The notes under the pieces were generated by a model. It was given only the letters and a program-made list of their open reading frames with translations, did not search any database and was not told where the DNA came from. Positions 1 to 6,232 of a DNA stretch of 11,381 nucleotides are shown here, one piece after another (the stretch's first letter is position 1; the number at the start of each line of letters is the position of its first letter). The translations under genes were made by a program, and so were the position numbers. Source of the stretch: CAMLKC01 sp035493555. Its GTDB lineage: Bacteria; Patescibacteriota; Saccharimonadia; Saccharimonadales; Saccharimonadaceae. Location of the stretch: positions 1 to 11,381 of the forward strand of contig DATJIC010000047.1 in NCBI GenBank assembly GCA_035493555.1. Reading direction: 5' to 3'.

Positions 1-454
1 TCCTGTCCGTCAGGTTCAGGATGCCGACCAGCCGGTAGGTTACAAAAAAGTACAAACACCTGGTAAAGCTGGCAAAAAAACCGTTACCTACGAAATTATC
101 ATGAAAAACGGCAAAGAGGTGAGCCGCAAGGTTATCCAGAGTGTTGTGCAGCAAAAGCCCGAAGAGCGGGTCGAGATTGTCGGATCAAAGCCCGATTTCA
201 GTGGTGACTTTGCCGCGGCATTGCTCAAACTGCGAACTTGCGAAGCGGGCGGCAACTACGCCAACAAGAATAATCCGCTTTACCGGGGGGCGTACCAGTA
301 CAGTTATGAAACATGGGCAAATAAATACGGTATTTATGATCCAGCAGATGCCAGCCCGGCTCAGCAAGACCAGGCAGCCCGGGAGACATATCTTCGCCGG
401 GGTTGGCAGCCTTGGCCTAATTGCGGGGCTAACTTACCGGATATTTACCGCTAA
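1..454 (+). CDS. RpfB-like G5 domain + transglycosylase-like (resuscitation-promoting factor) protein, 3' part
   Basis: The reading frame is open from the window edge (first full codon at nt 2), so the gene begins upstream; 150 residues are visible. Residues 1 to about 62 are the end of a G5 domain, with the pattern VGYKKVQTPG then YEIIMKNGKEV. Residues about 67-150 match the Rpf/transglycosylase-like family: LRTCEAGGNY with candidate catalytic Glu at residue 81 (nt 242-244), RGAYQYSYETW, and the closing RRGWQPWPNCG. C80 and C141 are placed like the Rpf disulfide. Rpf domains cleave glycan strands of peptidoglycan outside the cell, so this should be a secreted or anchored wall hydrolase; a signal peptide and DUF348 repeats are expected in the missing N-terminus. 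The stop codon overlaps the next start by one base (TAATG), suggesting coupled translation with a paralogous gene. Family assignment is confident. Whether the target is its own or a host cell wall is unknown. Confidence 0.88.
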   Translation, partial: PVRQVQDADQPVGYKKVQTPGKAGKKTVTYEIIMKNGKEVSRKVIQSVVQQKPEERVEIVGSKPDFSGDFAAALLKLRTCEAGGNYANKNNPLYRGAYQYSYETWANKYGIYDPADASPAQQDQAARETYLRRGWQPWPNCGANLPDIYR

Positions 455-1662
455 TGACGTTGAGCCAGTTTTTTAGCCGACGAACAATTATTGCTGCAGT
501 GAGCTGTATCACGGCAGTCTTTTTTGGGTTGCTCCTTGTGCAACAGGTGGGGGCGCAGTCGGCCGAACCGGCGTCGGGCGAGCGGCTTCTTGCTATATAC
601 GACCAAGGTACCGAGCGGGGGCTTTTAACCCGTGCCACAACACTCCGCGAGGCCTTTAGGGAAGCTCGTATCCCCGTTGACCCCAAAGATCTCGTTGAGC
701 CTGGCCTCGACGACCGGCTTGAGAGTAGTAATTATGAGGTAAATATCTACCGTGCCCGGCCCGTAACTATTATCGACGGTGAAACCCGCGTGAAAGTTAT
801 GTCGCCCTACCGCACGGCAAAACAAATCGTGGCCGAAGCCGGCATGGCGCTTCACGACGAGGATATAACGGCAATGAGTGCTAACCCTGATGTTGTAGGG
901 CAGGGGATGGGCGTCCAGCTAACCATTACGCGAGCCACTGAATTTACTTTGGGATTGTATGGCAAAAAAACCGTCGCCTATACGCAGGGTGTAACCGTGG
1001 GCGATATGCTCAAAGAAAAAGGTATTACGCTTGGCTCCGACGACACGGTGTCGGCTCCTTTGGATGCACCTGTAAAAACCGGTATGACCATTGCTATTTG
1101 GCGTAACGGCGCGCAAACGGTTACTGAAGAGCAGGCAATACCCTTTGCAACGCAAAAGATTTTGGACATGGACCATGCTATTGGCTACCATGAAGTAAAG
1201 ACCGCAGGTGTGTCAGGTAAACGGCTTGTTTCTTACGAAGTAATCATGAACAACGGTAAAGAAGTCGGCCGCAAAAAAATCCAGGATATTATTGGTAGCC
1301 AGCCAAAAACCCAGGTTGAGCTTATCGGCAATAGGCCGGTCAACCCGCTCAGCAAGTCAAAGGGCGCAGGTTACTTTACAGACAGTCAGGGTATTAGTCA
1401 CCGCGAAACCTATTACGACCTGCCCATGGGCGCGGTAATGGGGGCTTGTGGTGGCGGCACCTATAGCGTGCGAGCCGACGGGGCCAAGGTAGACCAAGGC
1501 GGTTACATTTTAATAGCAGCAAACTACAGCCGCTATCCGCGCTGTTCCGTAGTCGAAACGAGCATGGGTCTAGGCAAAGTGTACGATACGGGCGGCTTTG
1601 CGGCGCGGCATCCGGACGGTTTTGACCTTGCGGCTGATTGGACTAACTATGACGGGAGATAA
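454..1662 (+). CDS. DUF348-G5 protein with C-terminal 3D-like domain (YabE type), secreted
   Basis: A 402-aa protein. A basic N-terminus and hydrophobic segment (residues 11-33), followed by VGAQSA, look like a signal peptide or membrane anchor. Residues about 45-216 hold three repeats resembling DUF348 ubiquitin-like domains (for example TTLREAFREARI, RTAKQIVAEAGM, VTVGDMLKEKGI). A G5 domain spans about 220-292 (IGYHEVKTAG then YEVIMNNGKEV). The tail, 303-402, resembles a diverged 3D (three-Asp) double-psi barrel: VYDTGGF with D378, then HPDGFDLAADW with D388, D391 and D395. In the YabE/RpfB families such proteins bind and cut or remodel peptidoglycan. The G5 segment is clearly paralogous to the preceding gene (18 of 35 residues identical from YEIIM onward), but the C-terminal enzyme module differs. 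ATG at 454 overlaps the previous stop. The DUF348-G5 assignment is confident; the 3D call is moderate. Confidence 0.85.
   Translation: MTLSQFFSRRTIIAAVSCITAVFFGLLLVQQVGAQSAEPASGERLLAIYDQGTERGLLTRATTLREAFREARIPVDPKDLVEPGLDDRLESSNYEVNIYRARPVTIIDGETRVKVMSPYRTAKQIVAEAGMALHDEDITAMSANPDVVGQGMGVQLTITRATEFTLGLYGKKTVAYTQGVTVGDMLKEKGITLGSDDTVSAPLDAPVKTGMTIAIWRNGAQTVTEEQAIPFATQKILDMDHAIGYHEVKTAGVSGKRLVSYEVIMNNGKEVGRKKIQDIIGSQPKTQVELIGNRPVNPLSKSKGAGYFTDSQGISHRETYYDLPMGAVMGACGGGTYSVRADGAKVDQGGYILIAANYSRYPRCSVVETSMGLGKVYDTGGFAARHPDGFDLAADWTNYDGR
1654..1658 (+). promoter_or_regulatory. Shine-Dalgarno site of rsmA
   Basis: GGGAG lies inside the last codons of the upstream gene, 7 nt before ATG 1666. It supports this start codon and shows that Shine-Dalgarno initiation is used for operon-internal genes. 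Confidence 0.7.
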
Positions 1663-1665
1663 TTC

Positions 1666-2448
1666 ATGACGGCTCCTAAAAAATCACTTGGTCAGCACTG
1701 GCTTCGCGACCGCGACACGCTGGCTTACATTGCAGAGTGCGCCGATATTACCCCTGAAGACACGGTACTCGAGATTGGGCCTGGCCTCGGGACGCTTACA
1801 AGCGAGCTGCTTCGCCGGGCTAAAAGCGTTGTGGCTGTAGAGTTTGACGAAGAGCTGGCGCGTAAGCTTCCTGCGCAGTTTCCAGGAAAAGACCTTACAG
1901 TGGTGCATCAGGATATTCTGAGCTTTGACTTATCGGTACTTCCTGCAGGCTATAAGGTGGTTGCGAACGTACCGTACTATATTACGAGCAAGATTGTTCA
2001 GTTGCTTATGACAGCGCAAAACAAGCCCGCGGTGGTGGCACTGCTGGTGCAAAAAGAGGTCGCCGAACGGCTGGCAGCACGGGCGGGCGATATGAGCATT
2101 CTAGCGGTCAGCGCCCAACTGTTTGCCGAAGTCGAGCTGGGCGATACGGTCCCGGCGGCGCTTTTTACACCGCCTCCAAAAGTTGATTCGGCTGTGGTTA
2201 TTTTGCGTACGCGCCCGCAGCCCCTTGTTGCGCCGGAGGACGAAAAGCAGTTTTTCCGTTTGGTAAAAGCAGGTTTTTCGGCAAAGCGCAAAAAACTACG
2301 GTCCAGCCTTTCTGGCGGGCTTGGCATTACAAAAGACCAAGCGGGCGACTATTTAAACAAGGCTTCCATTAGTCCTGATATCCGCGCCGAGGACCTTTCG
2401 ATTCCCCAGTGGATTGCACTTGTAAAGTCGGGTATTCTAAACATATGA
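1666..2448 (+). CDS. rsmA: 16S rRNA (adenine-N6,N6)-dimethyltransferase RsmA/KsgA
   Basis: A 260-aa protein, close to the usual RsmA length. It uses S-adenosylmethionine to dimethylate two adjacent adenines in the 3'-terminal helix (helix 45) of 16S rRNA, late in 30S subunit assembly. Visible hallmarks in order: KKSLGQHWLRD at the N-terminus (the family usually has QNF or QHF, here QHW), SAM motif I VLEIGPGLGTLT (residues 34-45), acidic VAVEFDEEL after strand 2, the catalytic NVPY tetrad (101-104), and LFTPPPKVDSAV plus FSAKRKKLRSSL near the C-terminal domain. The start at 1666 is fixed by GGGAG at 1654-1658 with a 7-nt spacer, and lies 3 nt after the previous stop. Placement after an rpfB/yabE-type gene matches the known rpfB-ksgA and yabE...ksgA neighbourhoods. 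Its TGA stop overlaps the next ATG. Confidence 0.97.
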   Translation: MTAPKKSLGQHWLRDRDTLAYIAECADITPEDTVLEIGPGLGTLTSELLRRAKSVVAVEFDEELARKLPAQFPGKDLTVVHQDILSFDLSVLPAGYKVVANVPYYITSKIVQLLMTAQNKPAVVALLVQKEVAERLAARAGDMSILAVSAQLFAEVELGDTVPAALFTPPPKVDSAVVILRTRPQPLVAPEDEKQFFRLVKAGFSAKRKKLRSSLSGGLGITKDQAGDYLNKASISPDIRAEDLSIPQWIALVKSGILNI

Positions 2449-3164
2449 TCGCAGCCGACCAGCCAACTATTTTTAAAAGCGCCGTTAACGCGGCTATTTC
2501 GTCAAAAGATGACGGCAACATGAAATTTGGCGTGGGCAGTAGCGCGGAAGTAGAACAAAACCGCCACCGCTTTTTACAAAAAGCGGGTATGGATATGAGC
2601 CGCACGACACTTGTTAGTATTACCTACGACACGGATAACTTTGCCAAATACCGCATTGTCACCGAAGACGAAAAAGCAGCGGGTATGACAGAGCTTTCAC
2701 GGGCCGAACATGCCGATGCCCTGGTGACGGACCAGCCGCATCATGCGCTCTTTCTGCCGATAGCCGATTGCGTCGGAGCCATCCTTTACGACGACGAGCA
2801 CAAGGTACTTATGGTGTCGCATGTCGGTCGTCATAGTGCTGAGATTGACGGTGCCCGCCGAAGTGTCGCTTTCTTAAAAACCCATTACGGCAGTAATCCT
2901 GCGCAGCTAAAAGTCTGGCTCAGCCCTGGGGTTGGTAAGGCAACGTACCCGCTTCATCGGTTTGGCGGCAAAGGGTTGCATGAGGTTATTATTGACCAGC
3001 TGCATGCCTCGGGGGTTCTTCAGGAGAATATCGAACAGACTCATATCGATACGGCAACAAGTAAAGACTACTTCTCATACAGCCAGCATCTCAAAGGGAA
3101 CGACACGCCGGGGCGGTTTGCGATTGTTGCTGAGATGCGCGCGCAGGGTGAGCCTGCTTTTTAG
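2445..3164 (+). CDS. Divergent YfiH/Cu-oxidase_4 (polyphenol oxidase, PgeF-like) family protein
   Basis: A 239-aa protein from the ATG that overlaps the rsmA stop as ATGA; an in-frame ATG 12 codons upstream lies inside rsmA and is less likely. The family fold is recognisable: KFGVGSSAEVEQNRHRFL, DALVTDQPHHALFLPIADC (C109), ILYDDEHKVLMVSHVG (H126), VWLSPGVG, and the end FSYSQHLKGNDTPGRFAIV. Relatives act as purine nucleoside phosphorylase/adenosine deaminase-like enzymes or peptidoglycan-editing factors, using two His and one Cys as metal ligands. Here the usual QVHG motif supplying the first His appears replaced by SITYDT (residues 58-63), and the usual HAGWRG is HVGRHS. Metal binding or activity may therefore differ. 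The family call is good; the function is open. Confidence 0.8.
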   Translation: MIAADQPTIFKSAVNAAISSKDDGNMKFGVGSSAEVEQNRHRFLQKAGMDMSRTTLVSITYDTDNFAKYRIVTEDEKAAGMTELSRAEHADALVTDQPHHALFLPIADCVGAILYDDEHKVLMVSHVGRHSAEIDGARRSVAFLKTHYGSNPAQLKVWLSPGVGKATYPLHRFGGKGLHEVIIDQLHASGVLQENIEQTHIDTATSKDYFSYSQHLKGNDTPGRFAIVAEMRAQGEPAF

Positions 3165-3177
3165 CCTTATATTAATC

Positions 3178-3186
3178 TGTTACACT
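3178..3186 (+). promoter_or_regulatory. Extended -10 promoter candidate for metG
   Basis: TG at 3178-3179, one base, then TACACT at 3181-3186. No good -35 is seen. Expected transcription start is about 3192-3193, at or just before the metG start, giving an almost leaderless mRNA. It resembles the elements before the cysteine desulfurase, pilin and alaS genes. A GTG at 3192 falls on the predicted start site. Confidence 0.55.
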
Positions 3187-3197
3187 AGAGAGTGACT

Positions 3198-4688
3198 ATG
3201 GGTAAAAAACTATACATTACAACCGCAATTCCTTATGTCAACGGCACGCCGCATATCGGCAACGCCCTTGATTATCTTTTGGCTGATATCTGGACGCGTT
3301 TTCAAAAGCAAAACGGGCACGATGTCCGTTTTCAGGTAGGGACCGACGAACATGGTAACAAGATCGCCGCAAAAGCGACCGAACTGGGCCTTACGCCTAA
3401 AGAATACACCGACAAAATGTACGGTAACTTTGAGTTGCTTATGAAAAAAGTCGACGCCCAGTATACCGACTTTATCCGGACGACTGACCCCCACCATGTG
3501 GGTGCATCGCAGTATATTTGGCAAAAACTGCAGCCCTTCATTTACAAAAGCAGCTACGACGGCTGGTACTGTATGGGGCACGAGGCGTTCTTTACTGAGA
3601 AAGAAGTCGCCGAGACCAATGGTATTTGTCCCGACCACCAAAAACCGTACGAAAAGGTGAGTGAAGAAAATTACTACCTTAAAACCAGCGCCTTTACCGA
3701 GAAAATTCGCGAAGCGATAGAGACCGACCGGATGCAGATAGTTCCCGAATTCCGCAAAAACGAGTTTTTGGAGCTGATAAAAGACGGCGTTCACGACGTG
3801 AGTATTTCGCGGCCTAAAAAGAACCTTTCATGGGGCGTTCCTGTTCCTGGCGACTCCGAGCAAGTAATGTATGTCTGGCTTGACGCCTTGGCAAATTATA
3901 TTACCGTCCTTGGGTACCCCGACCAAGACGGCTGGCAGGAATACTGGCCGGCCGACGTACAGGTGATCGGCAAGGATATCCTGCGGTTTCATGCAGGTAT
4001 TTGGCCGGCAATGCTGCTAGGTCTTGAACTGCCGCTTCCTAAAAAGCTGCTTGTCCACGGCTTTGTGAATGTGGGCGGATCTAAAATGAGCAAGACGGTA
4101 GGGAATGTGATTGACCCCATTGAGATTATCGATAACTACGGACTCGATGCCTTCCGTTACTTTTTTGCGCGCCATATTCCTACCCAGGACGACGGCGATT
4201 TTACTTGGGAGAAATTTGAGAATGCCTACAATAACGAACTTGGTAACGACCTAGGCAACCTTATTTCGCGTGTCGCGAGCATGATAACCCGCTATCAGGC
4301 TGGTGTTATTGGTGACGCGCCAAAGGGTGAACACGACATGGGCCCGTACCGCGATGCGATGAGCGAGCTTCGTTTTGACCGGGCGCTAAACGAGGTGTGG
4401 CTGATGGTCCGCTCGCTTAACCAGTACCTTGAAAGCGTTAAGCCGTGGGAGATTGCTAAAAAACGCGAAACCGACCCGGAGGCCGAAGCTCACCTCAATG
4501 AGGTTCTGGGCCATGCGGCAAAGACCTTGCTTCAGGTTGGTGACCTGCTCGTTCCGTTTATGCCTGGTACCGCCGATGCGATCCATAAGACGTTTGCCTC
4601 TGGTGTGATTGTCCCTATCGAACGCGAGGGCGGACTGTTCCCCAAGATTTACAACCACACTCCCAACCCAAGGGAGCAGAAACAGTAA
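3198..4688 (+). CDS. metG: Methionyl-tRNA synthetase (MetRS)
   Basis: A 496-aa class I synthetase that charges tRNA-Met, including initiator tRNA, in the cytoplasm. The Rossmann signature HIGN is at residues 19-22 (context TPHIGNALDY), the KMSKS loop is KMSKT at 296-300, and DILRFHAGIWPAMLL is typical MetRS sequence. The connective-peptide knuckle reads YCMGH (C125, H128) and CPDH (C144, H147): a CxxH...CxxH set rather than the common four-Cys or CxxC/CxxH forms. The helical anticodon-binding domain follows (RFDRALNEVWLMV, VKPWEIAK). There is no C-terminal Trbp111-like tRNA-binding domain, consistent with the length. Start: ATG 3198 is chosen, 11 nt after a -10 box; an in-frame GTG at 3192 would add MT and could be a leaderless start. 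tatD follows after 4 nt, so the two are probably co-transcribed. Confidence 0.96.
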   Translation: MGKKLYITTAIPYVNGTPHIGNALDYLLADIWTRFQKQNGHDVRFQVGTDEHGNKIAAKATELGLTPKEYTDKMYGNFELLMKKVDAQYTDFIRTTDPHHVGASQYIWQKLQPFIYKSSYDGWYCMGHEAFFTEKEVAETNGICPDHQKPYEKVSEENYYLKTSAFTEKIREAIETDRMQIVPEFRKNEFLELIKDGVHDVSISRPKKNLSWGVPVPGDSEQVMYVWLDALANYITVLGYPDQDGWQEYWPADVQVIGKDILRFHAGIWPAMLLGLELPLPKKLLVHGFVNVGGSKMSKTVGNVIDPIEIIDNYGLDAFRYFFARHIPTQDDGDFTWEKFENAYNNELGNDLGNLISRVASMITRYQAGVIGDAPKGEHDMGPYRDAMSELRFDRALNEVWLMVRSLNQYLESVKPWEIAKKRETDPEAEAHLNEVLGHAAKTLLQVGDLLVPFMPGTADAIHKTFASGVIVPIEREGGLFPKIYNHTPNPREQKQ

Positions 4689-4692
4689 GTTC

Positions 4693-5445
4693 ATGCAGCT
4701 TACCGATACCCACTGTCATATCCACGAATCGTCGTATCCGCTCGCTTCCCAGGACGTTTTAGCACGTGCGCATGAAGCGGGCATCACCCGTATGATTTGC
4801 GTAGGAACGAACGAAAAAAGTTCCGAGGAGGCGGCTGCTTTTGCTCAAAACCACGAAGGCGTTTACTTTAGCATCGGTGTGCATCCGCATGATACGAAGG
4901 ATGGCTGGGAAAAGCTTGAGGCGCTTACAAAAGCGCCAAAGCTGGTGGCCGTGGGTGAAATTGGGCTCGATTACTTTTACACGCACAGCCCGCGCGAGGT
5001 CCAGTTAGAGGCACTGGAGGCGCAGCTGGATCTCGCGTTGCGGCATGACCTGCCGGTTATTTTTCATGTGCGGGAAGCGTTTGCTGATTTTTGGCCCGTG
5101 TTCGATAATTTCAAGGGTATCAAAGGCGAACTGCATAGCTTTACCGACACGCTTGAGCATCTTGAGCAGGCGCTAAAACGCGGGCTGTTTATAGGTGTTA
5201 ACGGCATAAGCACCTTTACGAAAAGCGAAGCCCAGCGGGCGATGTTTGCGTCGATCCCTCTTGAAAGATTACTACTAGAAACGGACGCACCTTTCTTGAC
5301 GCCAGCGCCATTTCGTGGTAAAGTGAACGAACCAGCGTTTGTGCGGCAAATCGCCGAGTTTCATGCGCAGGTCCGGGACATTTCTCTTGACCAAATTGCC
5401 CATGTCTCGACCGCGAATGCTCAAACGCTCTTTAAGCTTCTATAA
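4693..5445 (+). CDS. tatD: TatD family metal-dependent hydrolase (putative DNase)
   Basis: A 250-aa TIM-barrel amidohydrolase-superfamily protein. All expected metal ligands are visible: DTHCHIH (H7, H9), GEIGLDY (E89), FHVRE (H125), GELHSF (H148) and LLLETDAP (D198); GVHPHD at 62-67 is also typical. TatD enzymes are divalent-metal nucleases proposed to act in DNA repair or turnover, and some act on D-aminoacyl-tRNA; the exact substrate here cannot be told from sequence. ATG 4693 is 4 nt after the metG stop, and the protein then begins directly with the strand-1 metal motif, as in relatives. No strong Shine-Dalgarno site is close, so coupling with metG is likely. metG-tatD adjacency is widely conserved. 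Confidence 0.95.
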   Translation: MQLTDTHCHIHESSYPLASQDVLARAHEAGITRMICVGTNEKSSEEAAAFAQNHEGVYFSIGVHPHDTKDGWEKLEALTKAPKLVAVGEIGLDYFYTHSPREVQLEALEAQLDLALRHDLPVIFHVREAFADFWPVFDNFKGIKGELHSFTDTLEHLEQALKRGLFIGVNGISTFTKSEAQRAMFASIPLERLLLETDAPFLTPAPFRGKVNEPAFVRQIAEFHAQVRDISLDQIAHVSTANAQTLFKLL

Positions 5446-5462
5446 AACAAACATTTTCTAAA

Positions 5463-5478
5463 AATTAACCAGTTAATT
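5463..5478 (+). repeat. 16-bp inverted repeat upstream of small gene (possible operator)
   Basis: AATTAAC (5463-5469), two central bases CA, then GTTAATT (5472-5478): a perfect 7-bp dyad in the AT-rich gap between tatD and the next gene, ending 6 nt before ATG 5485. There is no U-tract after it, so it is not a standard terminator. A repressor operator is possible, and chance in AT-rich DNA cannot be excluded. Confidence 0.4.
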
Positions 5479-5484
5479 AAGTGG

Positions 5485-5772
5485 ATGTTTGCAATGAAAG
5501 AACAGAATTTTTCTCCCTCCCGCGAATCCGGAACATCGTTTGAAAACGATGGCCGTATTGACCTGCATGCCGGAAATTCCGACTTGATTTCATATGAAGA
5601 ACTAACGCGCCGCCGCCAGCAGCAAGCATTTGAACATGAGGCGATCCGTCTTATGAACGCTACTGCCCGCGCCGAGCAAGGTGTGGTGTACGAGCCGTAC
5701 GAAGGTCGTCCTGAAGTGATTGGCCGCAAGCTTGCCCAGCATCGCCGTGATGAGTTTGATTTAGCCGCATAG
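5485..5772 (+). CDS. Small uncharacterised charged protein
   Basis: 95 aa from ATG 5485, or 92 aa from the in-frame ATG 5494, which has a weak GTGGA 8 nt upstream and may be the true start. I do not recognise the family. The first third is polar and probably disordered (SPSRESGTSFEND). The middle, about residues 36-66 (ISYEELTRRRQQQAFEHEA and onward), looks like a long charged amphipathic helix. The end is rich in charged residues (GRKLAQHRRDEFDLAA). There is no signal peptide, no membrane segment and no cysteine, so it is probably cytoplasmic. It follows tatD by 39 nt. Its TAG stop lies inside the AGGAGG ribosome binding site of the next gene, so the two are almost certainly translated from one mRNA and may work together. 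Codon use resembles its neighbours, supporting a real gene. Confidence 0.72.
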   Translation: MFAMKEQNFSPSRESGTSFENDGRIDLHAGNSDLISYEELTRRRQQQAFEHEAIRLMNATARAEQGVVYEPYEGRPEVIGRKLAQHRRDEFDLAA

Positions 5773-5776
5773 GAGG
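5771..5776 (+). promoter_or_regulatory. Consensus Shine-Dalgarno site (AGGAGG)
   Basis: A perfect AGGAGG overlaps the TAG stop of the preceding small gene, with a 7-nt spacer to ATG 5784. It is the strongest ribosome binding site in the window and implies efficient translation of the 143-aa protein. Confidence 0.85.
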
Positions 5777-5783
5777 CACGAAC

Positions 5784-6215
5784 ATGAGCAATGTACTCAG
5801 AAAAGCACTAGGACTGATCGTTGGCGAAAGCAACAGCGAGGCCTTTCGGGTACCAAAAAACCGCCCCCTTAAAAAGCTGACCGAACGTGAGCTGATCCAA
5901 CTGGAAAGCGAAATCGGCTCAAAGCTATTCGGCGATATTCCTAAAGGTCATCGCCGCGAGTTCTTTTGTCTCGACGAGAAAACGTGGATATGGTACGAGG
6001 AATGGAGCGATCCTAAGACAAACAAGCACCAGAATATGACGATCCGCTATGAGGTCCACTCAATCGGCGTTTTAAAAGTGCAAGAAGGAGCTAAATACTC
6101 GTTCATTGAGGGCGTAGAGCTCGACAACTTCCGCGCGGCTACAACGGCGTATTACGAACAGGTCGCTCGCGGCGTGTACCAGCGCGATCCTCGTACGGGC
6201 CAAAAACTGGCATAA
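5784..6215 (+). CDS. Uncharacterised 143-aa protein
   Basis: The start is fixed by the consensus AGGAGG 7 nt upstream. I do not recognise the family. The N-terminal half is basic and helical (LRKALGLIV, then KLTERELIQLESEIGSKLFG). Next comes an aromatic, strand-rich block (REFFCLDEKTWIWYEEWSD, residues about 54-72) and alternating strand-like stretches (MTIRYEVHSIGVLKVQEG). A final helix reads FRAATTAYYEQVARGVY. One cysteine (C58), no signal peptide and no membrane span suggest a soluble cytoplasmic protein. The EKTWIWYEEW segment could be a binding surface, but no catalytic pattern is visible. It is paired with the preceding small gene; the next gene has its own promoter 5 nt after this stop, so this is probably the end of the metG-led unit. 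Confidence 0.8.
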   Translation: MSNVLRKALGLIVGESNSEAFRVPKNRPLKKLTERELIQLESEIGSKLFGDIPKGHRREFFCLDEKTWIWYEEWSDPKTNKHQNMTIRYEVHSIGVLKVQEGAKYSFIEGVELDNFRAATTAYYEQVARGVYQRDPRTGQKLA

Positions 6216-6216
6216 C

Positions 6217-6225
6217 TGGTATACT
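6217..6225 (+). promoter_or_regulatory. Extended -10 promoter of the cysteine desulfurase operon
   Basis: TG at 6217-6218, G, then TATACT at 6220-6225. There is no convincing -35. The predicted transcription start is about 6232-6233, and the GTG start codon is at 6233, so the mRNA should have no leader. Confidence 0.65.
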
Positions 6226-6232
6226 AATAATA

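Noticed and set aside
2409..2444. Upstream in-frame ATG for the YfiH-family gene
   Set aside because: It lies inside rsmA and adds 12 residues unlike the family; the ATGA overlap start at 2445 is typical of this window.
3210..3794. Long open frame on the - strand within metG
   Set aside because: It mirrors the MetRS catalytic domain; composition and lack of any family motif mark it as a shadow of the real gene.
4609..4692. Upstream in-frame ATG for tatD
   Set aside because: It would add 28 residues overlapping the metG end; TatD proteins begin almost directly with the DTHCH strand, as from 4693.
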